Below are positions 1 through 8,314 of a stretch of 64,000 nucleotides of DNA, piece by piece. This DNA is from Archaeoglobus sp. JdFR-27. Lineage in GTDB: Archaea > Halobacteriota > Archaeoglobi > Archaeoglobales > Archaeoglobaceae. The position numbers and the translations under genes were made by a program. The stretch lies in the NCBI GenBank assembly GCA_002011235.1, contig MTMO01000003.1, forward strand, positions 1 to 64,000. Reading direction: 5' to 3'. Within the stretch, counting starts at the first letter, position 1, and every line of letters begins with the position of its first letter. The notes beneath the pieces were generated by a model. The model ran no database searches. It was not told where the DNA came from and saw only the letters and a program-made list of their open reading frames with translations.

Positions 1-32
1 GATTTTGATGAAAGAAGATACAGGAAGGAAGA

Positions 33-842
33 TTATTGATTTCGAACCAGCTCTTTCAGTTTTTCTGTATTTGCTTTATCTATTCTGTCAGAATTCTCTC
101 TGACATAGTTGAAGAGGTCCATCCCCCACCGCCTCGCATTCTCGCCTTTGCAAACGAAATCTCTCCTATAGTCGAAAAATCCGTTTTTCAGATAGAATGA
201 GATCGAGAAGAGGACATCTGTTACGATGAACGAGAATCTGAAATCTTCTCTGGAAACGTAAAAACGGACATTTTCTCGTTTTATTCCTTTTTTGAGTTCC
301 TCAGCAAACTCTTCAGATATTCTGCGGAACACATCCCTGTTAACAATTACCTCTATCTTTCTCCCCTCCTCAGCCAACCTGAGAAAGAAATCGATGTACT
401 CCTTAAAGAAGACCGTTGTATATCCGAGAATCTCCTTCGAATTTAATAGATTCTCGAAAAACTCTTCATGCGGTCTGAAAACATCCTCCTGCCTCTCAAC
501 GATCTCGATCCCAGCAAGCTCGTAGAATCTCGTGATCAGCCATTCGGGAATGTCGTCGAGGATGTAAACATCCAGATAATCACCGAATACATTGAGAAAT
601 CTGCAGTAACCGTTTACCACATACACTATCCTTGAAACAAACCTGCCTTTGGGCGATGCAACAATCCGATTGCCTTCCCTTTCTATCAATTTCAAATCGG
701 ATGCTCTTTTCAACAGCTGAGCGAAACGTGATTTGGATACCTTCAAAACTTTCTTGAGCTCATCTCTCTCCACTTCTTCGTAAGCGTTCTCCAAGATTTC
801 GAGCACCCTCGGGGAGGAGAGCATGCAGCTCAGTAGCTCCAT
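33..842 (-). CDS. winged-helix transcriptional regulator, DUF1724/FilR1-like
   Basis: 269 aa. The N-terminal ~75 residues form a winged helix (a recognition-helix-like stretch around VSKSRFAQLLKRASDL followed by a wing with IEREGNRIVASPKGR). The rest, rich in FFxxY and VIVNRDVF motifs, resembles the DUF1724 (FilR1 middle) domain found behind winged helices in archaeal regulators. The effector is unknown. A TATA-like box lies about 26 nt upstream of the ATG, so the mRNA is probably leaderless, and an inverted GACA/TGTC pair flanks that box, suggesting autoregulation. It is a single-gene unit facing away from the small membrane protein at 1198. The family assignment is by overall pattern from memory; the DNA-binding role is fairly sure. 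Confidence 0.75.
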   Translation of the reverse strand: MELLSCMLSSPRVLEILENAYEEVERDELKKVLKVSKSRFAQLLKRASDLKLIEREGNRIVASPKGRFVSRIVYVVNGYCRFLNVFGDYLDVYILDDIPEWLITRFYELAGIEIVERQEDVFRPHEEFFENLLNSKEILGYTTVFFKEYIDFFLRLAEEGRKIEVIVNRDVFRRISEEFAEELKKGIKRENVRFYVSREDFRFSFIVTDVLFSISFYLKNGFFDYRRDFVCKGENARRWGMDLFNYVRENSDRIDKANTEKLKELVRNQ

Positions 843-858
843 AGCCTCTAATTATGTA

Positions 859-880
859 GACAATATAAATAGTTTATGTC
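859..880. promoter_or_regulatory. candidate operator/promoter of the 33-842 regulator
   Basis: Read on the minus strand, a TATA-like element (about 864-873) sits 26 nt before the ATG at 842. It is bracketed by the inverted half-sites GACA (859-862) and TGTC (877-880). This is seen directly; use as an autoregulatory operator is inference. Confidence 0.35.
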
Positions 881-1197
881 AATTATAAATTTAACTCAAC
901 ACAAAAAGGTCAGATAAAAATTTAAATCTCCAAATGAAAACACCATGGACATGCGGATGGGCGAACACACGAATCTAAACAAAAGATAATCTTCTACAAA
1001 CGAGTAAGAATCAAAATTAACATTCAACTCTCGCTCATTTCCCATTTTCAGAGTAAACAATCCATCAAATCTAATGTTTTGCAAACCCAAATTCTTTTTA
1101 GGAATCTTGCGTCTTCTTACGAACTCAAAAGCCTCGAACGAAAATCGAATGAAAAAATTATATATTATTTCAACTTATCAAAAAATGGTGATGAAAA
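881..1197. other. intergenic region between divergent genes
   Basis: AT-rich spacer. It contains a 64-codon minus-strand frame (896-1090) with no recognisable domain or good ribosome binding site, which I do not accept as a gene. Near its right end a TATA-like stretch (about 1155-1167) precedes the gene at 1198, which has a GGTGAT ribosome binding site. Nothing else stands out. Confidence 0.4.
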
Positions 1198-1515
1198 ATG
1201 GATACAAGGGAGCTGGGCCTTTCAGCCCTGATGGTTTTCTCAGCGGTCATGTTAACGTATAAATGGCTCTCACTCTACAACAAAGCAGATATAGGGGTTA
1301 TTTTCTTTGCCTTTCTATTGGTCCTTGCCCTTGGGGGCCTTTTCATAAGCATGGGAATGCGAATGAGGAGAGTTATGGAGGAATTTGAGAATACGAAGAG
1401 AGTTATAGCCGTTAATTCCGACGATCTAGAGGTAAGATTCGAGGGAATCTTACAGATGAATCTCAGGCAGATTGATGAAAGACTTGAAAACATTGAAAGG
1501 AGACTTTATCGTTGA
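1198..1515 (+). CDS. small membrane protein with C-terminal coiled coil
   Basis: 105 aa. There are two predicted membrane segments (about residues 7-25 and 32-52), then a charged helical tail (about 58-105) with heptad-like spacing that should form a coiled coil on the cytoplasmic side. The start is supported by GGTGAT a few bases upstream and a TATA-like stretch further up. No catalytic motif is visible. It is read in the same direction as fen but separated from it by 51 nt with a separate fen promoter, so the two are probably independent. The function is not recognised; a membrane anchor or oligomerisation role is only a guess. Confidence 0.6.
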   Translation: MDTRELGLSALMVFSAVMLTYKWLSLYNKADIGVIFFAFLLVLALGGLFISMGMRMRRVMEEFENTKRVIAVNSDDLEVRFEGILQMNLRQIDERLENIERRLYR

Positions 1516-1534
1516 ATTGCTGGAAATTAAAGGC

Positions 1535-1544
1535 AAAAAATTTA
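1535..1544 (+). promoter_or_regulatory. TATA box of fen
   Basis: AAAAAATTTA centred about 27 nt before the ATG at 1567. That spacing implies transcription starts at the start codon itself (leaderless mRNA). Confidence 0.5.
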
Positions 1545-1566
1545 ACCAGTTGAACCAACTCTTTTT

Positions 1567-2580
1567 ATGGGTTCAGACATAGGAGACCTCTTCGAGAAAG
1601 AGAGTGTAAACCTGAATTTCTTCTCGGGGGCGAAAATCTCTATTGATGCCTTTAACACGATTTATCAGTTTCTCTCGATTATTAGACAGCCTGATGGAAG
1701 TCCTTTGAAGGATTCTGAGGGCAGAGTAACCTCTCACCTCTCAGGATTACTATATCGGATTTCAAACATGGTTGAGGTTGGAATAAAGCCGGTTTTCGTG
1801 TTCGATGGAGAACCTCCTGAATTCAAGAAGAAAGAAATTGAGGAAAGAATGGATAGAAAAATAGAGATGGAAGAAAAACTTCTTGTTGCGAAGGAGCGGG
1901 GAGAAAAGGATTTGAAAAAATACGCCCAGGCTACCGCGAGGATAGATGAGTATATCTTAGAATCTTCTAAAAAATTGCTTGAGCTAATGGGCGTTCCCGT
2001 GGTTCAAGCACCATCAGAAGGGGAAGCTCAGGCAGCATACATGACTTTGAAAGGCGACACCGAATACACTTGCAGCCAAGATTACGATTCTCTGCTTTTT
2101 GGAAGTCCAAAGCTTGGAAGAAACCTTGCTATAACGGGGAGGAGAAAGCTTCCGGGCAGGAACGTTTACATAGATGTGAAGCCAGAAGTAATCGATCTCA
2201 ATAAAAATCTCAAGAGGATCGAGATCACAAGAGAGCAGCTCGTCGACATAGCGATTCTTGTTGGAACAGACTATAATGAGGGGATAAAGGGAATTGGAGC
2301 CAAAAAAGCGTACAACCTCATAAAAAAGCATGGGAGCATAGATGAAGTCCTCAAAAATCTGAATGTGAAAATCGAAAATCTGAATGAGATTCGCAAATTC
2401 TTCTTGCATCCTCCCGTGACGGATGAATACGATCTGAAGTTCTCGAAGCCGGATTCAGACGGAGTTATTGAATTCCTCTGCGAAAGCCACGATTTCAGCA
2501 AGGAAAGAGTGGAGAAGGCGGTTGAGAAGTTACAGAAGGGACTGGAGGCAAGTCAGGTAACTCTGGAGAGGTGGTTTTAG
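1567..2580 (+). CDS. fen: flap endonuclease 1
   Basis: 337 aa, the normal archaeal FEN-1 length. It removes 5' flaps during Okazaki-fragment maturation and base-excision repair. The N-domain has Asp27 in SIDAFN and Asp80 in FVFDGEPP. The I-domain has the acidic metal ligands Glu151 and Glu153 (PSEGEAQAAY) and Asp172 and Asp174 (CSQDYDSLLFG), followed by VGTDYNEGIKGIGAKKA, the helix-two-turn-helix region with another metal Asp. The last eight residues, QVTLERWF, are a PCNA-interacting (PIP) box. The promoter suggests a leaderless transcript. moaB, cdc6 and nadM follow on the same strand with overlaps or short gaps, so this is probably one operon. Confidence 0.97.
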   Translation: MGSDIGDLFEKESVNLNFFSGAKISIDAFNTIYQFLSIIRQPDGSPLKDSEGRVTSHLSGLLYRISNMVEVGIKPVFVFDGEPPEFKKKEIEERMDRKIEMEEKLLVAKERGEKDLKKYAQATARIDEYILESSKKLLELMGVPVVQAPSEGEAQAAYMTLKGDTEYTCSQDYDSLLFGSPKLGRNLAITGRRKLPGRNVYIDVKPEVIDLNKNLKRIEITREQLVDIAILVGTDYNEGIKGIGAKKAYNLIKKHGSIDEVLKNLNVKIENLNEIRKFFLHPPVTDEYDLKFSKPDSDGVIEFLCESHDFSKERVEKAVEKLQKGLEASQVTLERWF

Positions 2581-3113
2581 TGGAAAATGTGAAAAAACAT
2601 GAACATGAAGCGGACGTTGATGTGAAGGTTGGAATAATGACGGTCTCAACCTCCAGATACGAAAAATATGGAAGAGTGAGGGAGGGTGAAGGGCTTGGTA
2701 AAATCGATGACCCATCGGGCAATGAAATTCTTAACAGCCTAATATTTAATGTGGTGGAGTATGCTTTAATCCCTGATAAAGAAAAGGAAATAATTAAAAC
2801 TCTCCTTGAGATGATTGAAAAGGTTGATGCAGTGGTAATTACCGGTGGAACAGGTTTAAATCCATCAGATGTGACGGTTGAAGCGGTAGAACCACTTTTT
2901 GAGAAAAAAATCGATGGTTTTGGAGAGATCTTCAGGTATCTAAGCTTTAAAGAGGTAGGAACTGCTGCAATCCTTTCAAGAGCAACAGCCGGAATCGTGG
3001 ATGGAAAGGCGGTGTTTTGCCTTCCCGGATCGAAGAATGCTGTAAAACTTGGTGTAAGCTTAATCAATGACTCGCTTAGGCATTTGATTTCCCATGCCAG
3101 AGATCTCAAGTAA
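2580..3113 (+). CDS. moaB: molybdenum cofactor biosynthesis protein MoaB/MogA family
   Basis: About 177 aa from the GTG at 2580, which shares one base with the fen stop codon. GAGGTGG at 2568-2574 supports this start, although an in-frame GTG lies three codons upstream (2571). The protein is the MoCF_biosynth fold, which adenylylates molybdopterin for metal insertion. Seen here are GIMTVSTSRY near the start, the VVITGGTGLNPSDVT loop that binds molybdopterin, and FCLPGSKNAV. In this group the product probably feeds tungsto- or molybdo-pterin enzymes. The operon position between fen and cdc6 has no obvious functional logic. Confidence 0.92.
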   Translation: MENVKKHEHEADVDVKVGIMTVSTSRYEKYGRVREGEGLGKIDDPSGNEILNSLIFNVVEYALIPDKEKEIIKTLLEMIEKVDAVVITGGTGLNPSDVTVEAVEPLFEKKIDGFGEIFRYLSFKEVGTAAILSRATAGIVDGKAVFCLPGSKNAVKLGVSLINDSLRHLISHARDLK

Positions 3114-3129
3114 CTAGCAAGGTGGGAAG

Positions 3130-4269
3130 ATGAAGTACCTCTCTTGGGATGAAACTTTATTTCGCAATCCAGATGTATTCGATCCAGAATACCTTCCTGA
3201 AGAGCTGGTTTTCAGAGAACAGCAGCTCAACAGAATCTCCTCAAACATCAAGCCAGCCCTAAACAAATCCCGCCCTATCAATATGCTCTGCCTTGGCCCC
3301 CCAGGCACAGGAAAGACTTCTTCCGTAAAGCTCATTTTTAAAGAAATAATTGAAAGTGAAATCCAGAATTTAATTCCCGTTTACGTTAACTGCCAGCTCG
3401 TAAATTCAAATCAAGGGATATTTGCAAGGATCTTCGAGAAGGTTTACGGCTATCCTCTTCCATCCTATGGTGTTCCGTTTCCAAAGCTCTATGCATCGAT
3501 CCTGAAAAAGCTTGCAAAAAGCGAAAAGGTTTTAATCGTGGCCTTGGATGATATAAATCTTCTTCTCGACGACAGGATCATGAACGAGGCAATATATGCA
3601 GTCCTCAAAGCCCATGAAGAAGTTGAGGGTGTGAAAACTGGAGTTATTGCGATAGGAACCGATTTGAAGCTTGCAGCAAGACTTGACAGCAGAGTTGGTT
3701 CGATTTTTCACCCTGATGAAATCTACTTCCCACCTTATGGTGTGGTTGAGATTTTTGAAATCCTCAGAAAGAGATGTGAAGTTGGTCTCTACCAAGGAGT
3801 AATTGAAGATGAAGTAATCGAGAGGGTTGCTGAACTCACTTTTGAGGCTGGAGATCTGAGAGTTGGTTTGTATACACTTAAAATGGCTGGAATGGAAGCT
3901 GAAAGGAGAGGCTCAAGAAAAATCGAACTTGATGACATTTTAAAGTCTTTTGAAGGCAGCAAAAAAGTTTTTTTGAGGAAGTGTATGCTAATGTTGGATG
4001 ATCTAGAGAGAGAACTTTTGACAGAAATCTATTCAACTGATGAAGATCTCACCACAGGTGAGCTTTTTGAAAGGTTTTTAGAGAAGAAAAAATTGAGCTA
4101 TACGAAGTTTTACAATCTACTCTCAAAGCTTGAAAACCTTAGAGTTATTGACCTAGTCTTTACGAGTTTGAAAAAAGGTAGAACAAGGGTTGTCATGAAA
4201 AGGTTTGATTCTGAGGTGATAATGGGGGCATTGAGAGAATTTAAACAGTTTAAATCAACGAATAGGTGA
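3130..4269 (+). CDS. cdc6: Orc1/Cdc6-type replication initiator
   Basis: 379 aa. It is an AAA+ ATPase that binds origin DNA and loads the MCM helicase. Walker A is GPPGTGKT (residues 56-63), Walker B is around ALDDIN (138-143), and sensor 1 follows in GVIAIGTDLKL. Sensor 2 lies in the GDLRVGLYTLK region, and residues about 290-379 form the winged-helix DNA-binding domain. It starts 16 nt after moaB with GGTGGGAAG upstream, and its stop overlaps the upstream region of nadM. No cluster of origin recognition boxes was recognised next to the gene. The genome may encode further paralogues. Confidence 0.95.
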   Translation: MKYLSWDETLFRNPDVFDPEYLPEELVFREQQLNRISSNIKPALNKSRPINMLCLGPPGTGKTSSVKLIFKEIIESEIQNLIPVYVNCQLVNSNQGIFARIFEKVYGYPLPSYGVPFPKLYASILKKLAKSEKVLIVALDDINLLLDDRIMNEAIYAVLKAHEEVEGVKTGVIAIGTDLKLAARLDSRVGSIFHPDEIYFPPYGVVEIFEILRKRCEVGLYQGVIEDEVIERVAELTFEAGDLRVGLYTLKMAGMEAERRGSRKIELDDILKSFEGSKKVFLRKCMLMLDDLERELLTEIYSTDEDLTTGELFERFLEKKKLSYTKFYNLLSKLENLRVIDLVFTSLKKGRTRVVMKRFDSEVIMGALREFKQFKSTNR

Positions 4270-4274
4270 GCTTG

Positions 4275-4799
4275 ATGACAGAAATTACTCGAAGTTTAAT
4301 TTTTGGAAGATTTCAGCCCTTTCATTTGGGCCATCTGAAGGTTGTAGAGTGGGCACTGAATGATTTTGAAGAGCTGGTAATCCTCATCGGCATGGCCGAT
4401 GAAAGCCACACTCTCGGAAACCCTTTCACAGCTGGCGAAAGAATATGGATGATCCGTGAAGCTCTTAAAAGTGAAGGGGTAGACCTCTCGCGGATAATAA
4501 CTGCTACAGCTCCAACGATGAATATCTACGTTGGGAATGCATACTATATAATTAAGTTGGTGCCAGAGATAAAAACGCTTATAACGAGAAATCCAGTAAT
4601 AGGGCAGGTGTTTGGGGAGGCTGGGATAGATGTTATTGAACCTCCGACTTTTAGTAGAGAGATTTACAGAGGAAAGGTAATTCGAGAAAAGATTTTAAGG
4701 GGGGAGAGATGGGAAAATCTAGTCCCTAAAAAGGTTGCAGAAATAATAAAGAAGGTAGGTGGGGTGGAGAGAATAAGGGTTGCAGGTTGCAGAGATTGA
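4275..4799 (+). CDS. nadM: nicotinamide-nucleotide adenylyltransferase
   Basis: About 174 aa from the ATG at 4275, chosen because GGTGAG sits 5 nt before it. An upstream in-frame GTG at 4266 overlaps the cdc6 stop. The enzyme makes NAD from NMN and ATP. The nucleotidyltransferase signature GRFQPFHLGH is at residues 11-20, and the second ATP-binding element FSREIYRGKVIREKIL is near 130, matching the archaeal NadM family of about 170 aa. It is translationally close to cdc6 and probably the last gene of the fen operon. The C-terminal tail after ENLVPKKVAEIIKKVGG is slightly longer than I would expect. Confidence 0.93.
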   Translation: MTEITRSLIFGRFQPFHLGHLKVVEWALNDFEELVILIGMADESHTLGNPFTAGERIWMIREALKSEGVDLSRIITATAPTMNIYVGNAYYIIKLVPEIKTLITRNPVIGQVFGEAGIDVIEPPTFSREIYRGKVIREKILRGERWENLVPKKVAEIIKKVGGVERIRVAGCRD

Positions 4800-4825
4800 A
4801 GGATGGTTGTGGGTTAAAAAAAGAA

Positions 4826-5917
4826 TCACCCCTCGGGTAGAATCTCCAAATCCTCCTTGTTGGGGTAGTTGTATTTTTCCCAGAACCCAAACTTAGGAAC
4901 GAATTTAAGGCTTTTTAAAATTGGGTTTCTTATCTCTTTTTGTTGGATTAGGATTCTAACCGTACCAAGCTTGGAATCTCTATATTTTGAACCTGAGATT
5001 TTTTCAAGTTCAGCAGAAAACTCATCCACGATTCCGATGGTGCTTCTCATAAGGTGGAGATGATTTGTCAGACCTGCTACTCTTAATCCTGTGTCCTCTC
5101 CATACTCCACCAGTCCAGAGATGTTGACACTGGCCCTTATAATCAGTTTCCCAGGCATCAGGAAGGGGTTGTGGGTGTGGGTGGTGTCATCATAGCATGT
5201 GATCGTCCCAGAGGCTTTCTCAGTATCACTCATCTCACTAGGATCAGAAAGGTAATCAGAAGTTACGACAAAACCTCTTGAAAGCCTCTCACCAAAAGAA
5301 CTAATCAGTTTTATTGCCTCCAAACAAATCTCAACTCTTGTTCTCGGATCCTCGACTCTTTCAAGGTAGGTTCTCAACTCTTGGTCTTTGAGATCAATTA
5401 AGGTCTCTACGAACTCGCCGTTTCTGTAATCCACGTAAATTTCTTTCTCTTTTCCATCCTTGATAACGATATGGAGGGGGAGTATACTCAGAAGTTTATT
5501 TGAAATAATTATGCCCTCAACATCTGAAATCTCCGCTTCATTGATGATTTTTACATTTTCAGGCAAATCCTTCCAGTCAAAAGCCAAATATTTGTGGTTA
5601 ACGAGATAATAATCAACTTCTTGCATCATTGTTGCGACCCTTTTGACGAAGCCAAAATCTGAAACTCCAAAATCGTAGATGGAATTGCCCTTGCAGAGTT
5701 CAAGCATCTCTTTAGCTGCGGTTACGAAAGCTCTTGCGAAGGAATCGAGGAATCGGGTTGAATAACCAATTTCTGAAATAGATAACAGGTTCTTTCCAGT
5801 CAAACAGATCTCCATAAACCTGGTGAATGGAATGGGGCCTTGCTTTTTTATAATATTTATTATTTCATCTTTAACATCCTTACCTTTGATCTTTCTAATC
5901 CCTTCATCCCTGTCCAC
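4826..5917 (-). CDS. MidA-like SAM-dependent methyltransferase (DUF185)
   Basis: 363 aa from a GTG with GGGGAGA upstream. The opening IKKQGPIPFTRFMEICL is typical of the MidA/NDUFAF7 family, whose eukaryotic members methylate an arginine of respiratory complex I. The SAM-binding region corresponds to about residues 75-160 but is poorly conserved: the usual glycine-rich GxGxG is not visible, so activity is uncertain. The zinc-ribbon gene at 5930 lies 12 nt upstream in the same direction, so the two are probably co-transcribed. The target in this organism is unknown. Convergent with nadM. Confidence 0.7.
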   Translation of the reverse strand: MDRDEGIRKIKGKDVKDEIINIIKKQGPIPFTRFMEICLTGKNLLSISEIGYSTRFLDSFARAFVTAAKEMLELCKGNSIYDFGVSDFGFVKRVATMMQEVDYYLVNHKYLAFDWKDLPENVKIINEAEISDVEGIIISNKLLSILPLHIVIKDGKEKEIYVDYRNGEFVETLIDLKDQELRTYLERVEDPRTRVEICLEAIKLISSFGERLSRGFVVTSDYLSDPSEMSDTEKASGTITCYDDTTHTHNPFLMPGKLIIRASVNISGLVEYGEDTGLRVAGLTNHLHLMRSTIGIVDEFSAELEKISGSKYRDSKLGTVRILIQQKEIRNPILKSLKFVPKFGFWEKYNYPNKEDLEILPEG

Positions 5918-5929
5918 TTCTATCTCCCC

Positions 5930-6112
5930 TCACAGTTTTTCTGGAGTCTTAAAGAAGAGACCTTGCTTTTTTATAAGCCTCCTCCCACCGCAGAAAGGAC
6001 AGAAAAGATTAGGGATGTGAAGGGTTCCCGAATAACTTGTGGTTCTTTTAACGATTAAGTCGAATTCTGAACCGCATCTTGCACAATACAAGTTATCCAG
6101 TTTTTGACTCAT
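5930..6112 (-). CDS. small zinc-ribbon protein
   Basis: 60 aa with two CxxC knuckles, CARC (residues 10-13) and CPFC (38-41), spaced as in a rubredoxin-like zinc ribbon, followed by basic residues. No enzyme motif is present. It is 12 nt upstream of the MidA-like gene in the same direction, which suggests a small partner in RNA or protein binding. The intact four-cysteine pattern argues for a real gene despite its length; the function is not recognised. Confidence 0.6.
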   Translation of the reverse strand: MSQKLDNLYCARCGSEFDLIVKRTTSYSGTLHIPNLFCPFCGGRRLIKKQGLFFKTPEKL

Positions 6113-6187
6113 GAATAAATCTATGTGCTGAAAATATTAAAGTTTTTTTAAATAGAGATTTTAAATAAGAGAATAAACTATCCTTTT

Positions 6188-6961
6188 TTAGTATTTCCAT
6201 ACAGGTTCTCTTTTCTCGAGAAAAGCTGCTATGCCTTCTCTTGCATCCTCGGAGGCGCTGTGAAGGGAAATCACTTCAGTTCCATAATCCAAAGCAGCAA
6301 AATCGGGCATGGAGATCTGCCTGTAGAACATTCTTTTTCCGGATTCGAGGGCATCAAGGCTGTAACTTGCAATTTTTTTGGCGAGTTTTGTAGTCTCTCT
6401 TTCAAGATCATCAAATGGCACAATTCTGTTTACAAGCCCCCAGTCGTAAGCCTGTTTGGCTGTAATGAATTCTCCGGTTATCGCCATCTCATATGCCCTT
6501 TTTCTTCCAATAGCTCTGCTCACAAAGACAACAGGCGTGCTGCAGAAGAGACCTATTTTAACTCCAGGCATTGAAAATAAAGCTTCCTCCTCCGCAACCG
6601 CTAAGTCGCATGCAGCCACAAGCTGGCAGCCCGCAGCAGCAGCAACTCCGTGAACTTGGGCGATTACCGTTTGGGGGAGGTCTCTTATACTATGCATAAC
6701 TTCATAACACCTTTTGAATAACCTTTCCACATCCACCGGGTCTTCAAGCAACTCTCTGAGGTCGTGGCCGGATGAAAAGGCTTTTCCGGCTCCCTTAATT
6801 ATAATTACCTTCACCTTTCTCTCCTTTTTTATTCCATCCAACAAATCTTTTAGTTCACTTAGAAGAGCGTATGACAGCGCATTTCTTTTTTCAGGCCTGT
6901 TTAGGGTAATTCTGCCGACCTTCCCTTCTTCTTTGTAAATTATGTTTTCGTACTCCTTCAT
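6188..6961 (-). CDS. enoyl-CoA hydratase/isomerase family protein, ECHDC3-like
   Basis: 257 aa from the ATG at 6961. A TATA-like stretch 26 nt upstream (about 6981-6992) implies a leaderless mRNA, and the longer in-frame GTG at 6970 is less likely. It has the crotonase fold: the oxyanion-hole region SSGHDLRELL near residue 63 and VHGVAAAAGCQLVAACDLA near 102. The two catalytic glutamates of classical enoyl-CoA hydratases are not present. The first position reads GCQL and the second lies in GLFCSTPVV. That arrangement matches the mammalian ECHDC3-type subfamily, whose reaction is not well defined. It could be another crotonase-superfamily activity. Single gene. Confidence 0.85.
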   Translation of the reverse strand: MKEYENIIYKEEGKVGRITLNRPEKRNALSYALLSELKDLLDGIKKERKVKVIIIKGAGKAFSSGHDLRELLEDPVDVERLFKRCYEVMHSIRDLPQTVIAQVHGVAAAAGCQLVAACDLAVAEEEALFSMPGVKIGLFCSTPVVFVSRAIGRKRAYEMAITGEFITAKQAYDWGLVNRIVPFDDLERETTKLAKKIASYSLDALESGKRMFYRQISMPDFAALDYGTEVISLHSASEDAREGIAAFLEKREPVWKY

Positions 6962-6997
6962 GTACCACACTAAAATGGAAATCTTAAATACTTAACG

Positions 6998-7174
6998 ATG
7001 AGTGATTTGTATTGCCCCTCCTGTAATGGCTCCTGTGATAGTTTAAAAGCTTATAATGTACGCAGGGACGGTCAAAAAAGAATTAAGAATTTAAAAAGAT
7101 TAGATAAAGCGAAAATCTTGAAAATCTGTCTGCTGTTGCAACTATCTCAAACTCACCTTAAAAATAACTTGTGA
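6998..7174 (+). CDS. possible small zinc-ribbon ORF or transposase N-terminal remnant
   Basis: A 58-codon frame beginning MSDLYCPSCNGSC. The CPSC-N-G-S-C cluster followed by VRRDGQKRIK resembles the zinc-ribbon start of insertion-sequence transposases, but the matching second knuckle is missing and the frame runs into the 3' end of the convergent UPF0216 gene. A transposase-like C-terminal fragment lies on the same strand at 8315. It may be debris rather than a working gene. Confidence 0.3.
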   Translation: MSDLYCPSCNGSCDSLKAYNVRRDGQKRIKNLKRLDKAKILKICLLLQLSQTHLKNNL

Positions 7175-7549
7175 TGCGGTCCTCAGCTTTTTCCTCACCC
7201 TTTGCATTTCATAGGGGTAAATCATCATCGCATCTTTCACGAACCTATCGAAACCAAAGGCCTTTTTGAGAAATTCTTGATGCAACCTGTCTCTTATGTA
7301 TATGACGGTCTCCCCGCTGAGATAGTTCATTTCAAGCAGAATGGGGACTGTAAATCTATTCCAGTCCAACTCATCAACGTATTCGGCAATGTATTCGAGT
7401 TCTCTTTTCTCGATTATGTATTCGTTTCCGTCCTTCGCTTTAATAGATGGATCATCATCCTCAAGCATGTCTTTGAGAGTTCTTCTCTTGGCAGGCATGT
7501 GCCTGTTCATTGCCTCAATCATCTTTGCAAGCGCTTTGGTTGACATCAT
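7142..7549 (-). CDS. UPF0216 (DUF61) family protein
   Basis: 135 aa. It resembles the archaeal UPF0216/DUF61 family (N-terminal MNRHMPAKRRTLKDML, central RFTVPILLEMNYLSG and ETVIYIRDRLHQEFLKK). No member has an established function that I know of. The start is one of two adjacent ATGs (7549 or 7546) preceded by GAGTGAT. It lies next to, and in the same direction as, the nitroreductase, with 75 nt between them. The high content of charged residues and absence of membrane segments suggest a soluble protein. Confidence 0.75.
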   Translation of the reverse strand: MMSTKALAKMIEAMNRHMPAKRRTLKDMLEDDDPSIKAKDGNEYIIEKRELEYIAEYVDELDWNRFTVPILLEMNYLSGETVIYIRDRLHQEFLKKAFGFDRFVKDAMMIYPYEMQRVRKKLRTASQVIFKVSLR

Positions 7550-7624
7550 AAAGCATCACTCAGACTGCTTTTTCCCACTATTTTACCCTTTCCTTTTTTG
7601 GGGTTTTCCAACTCCTTCTACGTT

Positions 7625-8170
7625 CTACCATCTTTCGAAATGGAGGAGTTCTTCGATCGGGTATCTCCGTCTTCTCTCAGGAGATTCTGCTGGGTATCCG
7701 ATGGGTATTATTGCCATTGGACGGGCATATTCTGGAATTCGGAGAAGCCTCGAAACCTCACCCTCATGAAAAGCCCCCACCCAAACACATCCCAAACCGA
7801 GGGTGCATGCAGCCAAAAGGATATTCTCGATAGCTGCTGTAGCATCTTGTTCTGCATAAAGCTTACCCCTTTCACCATAAACTCTCATACTCCTTGGATA
7901 ATTAGCACAGACAACCACAACAACGGGGGCTTCAGCTATAAACATCTGGTTAAGTGCTGCTTTTGCAATCCGTTCCTTCATCTTTTGATCCTTTACAATG
8001 ATAAAATCTCTTGCTTGGAGGTTTCCAGCTGAAGGGGCAGCGTTTCCGGCTCTTAAGATCTCCAACAAATCCTCCTCGGGAATGGGTTTGTTCTGGAATC
8101 TCCTTATTGATACCCTGTTAAAAATTACGTCAAGACATTTCCGAAGGTCAGAGTTCATCTCTGAATTCAT
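7625..8170 (-). CDS. nitroreductase-family FMN oxidoreductase
   Basis: 181 aa. The opening [20 protein letters not shown] and [16 protein letters not shown] are the FMN phosphate and ring contacts of nitroreductases, and [10 protein letters not shown] is the usual C-terminal FMN motif. Such proteins are homodimers using NAD(P)H or another reductant on quinones, nitro groups or flavins; the substrate here is unknown. A TATA-like stretch about 8187-8200 lies 26 nt before the ATG. Both neighbours on this strand are separate families. It might serve as an F420- or ferredoxin-linked flavin reductase, but nothing in the sequence decides that. Confidence 0.9.
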   Translation of the reverse strand: MNSEMNSDLRKCLDVIFNRVSIRRFQNKPIPEEDLLEILRAGNAAPSAGNLQARDFIIVKDQKMKERIAKAALNQMFIAEAPVVVVVCANYPRSMRVYGERGKLYAEQDATAAIENILLAACTLGLGCVWVGAFHEGEVSRLLRIPEYARPMAIIPIGYPAESPERRRRYPIEELLHFERW

Positions 8171-8314
8171 GAAAAGAATCAGGTCTCGAAAAATAAAAAG
8201 TTAGTGATGGCAATGTTGGCTTAGAGTAATTTTAAGCAACATCTTTTAAGGGCCTCATCTAGTTGAAATTAACGAATACAGAATAGCTCCTTCAAGACTT
8301 TAAAAGCAAAATTT

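Noticed and set aside
896-1090. Open frame of 64 codons on the minus strand
   Set aside because: No domain, no convincing ribosome binding site and poor protein-like composition; treated as intergenic.
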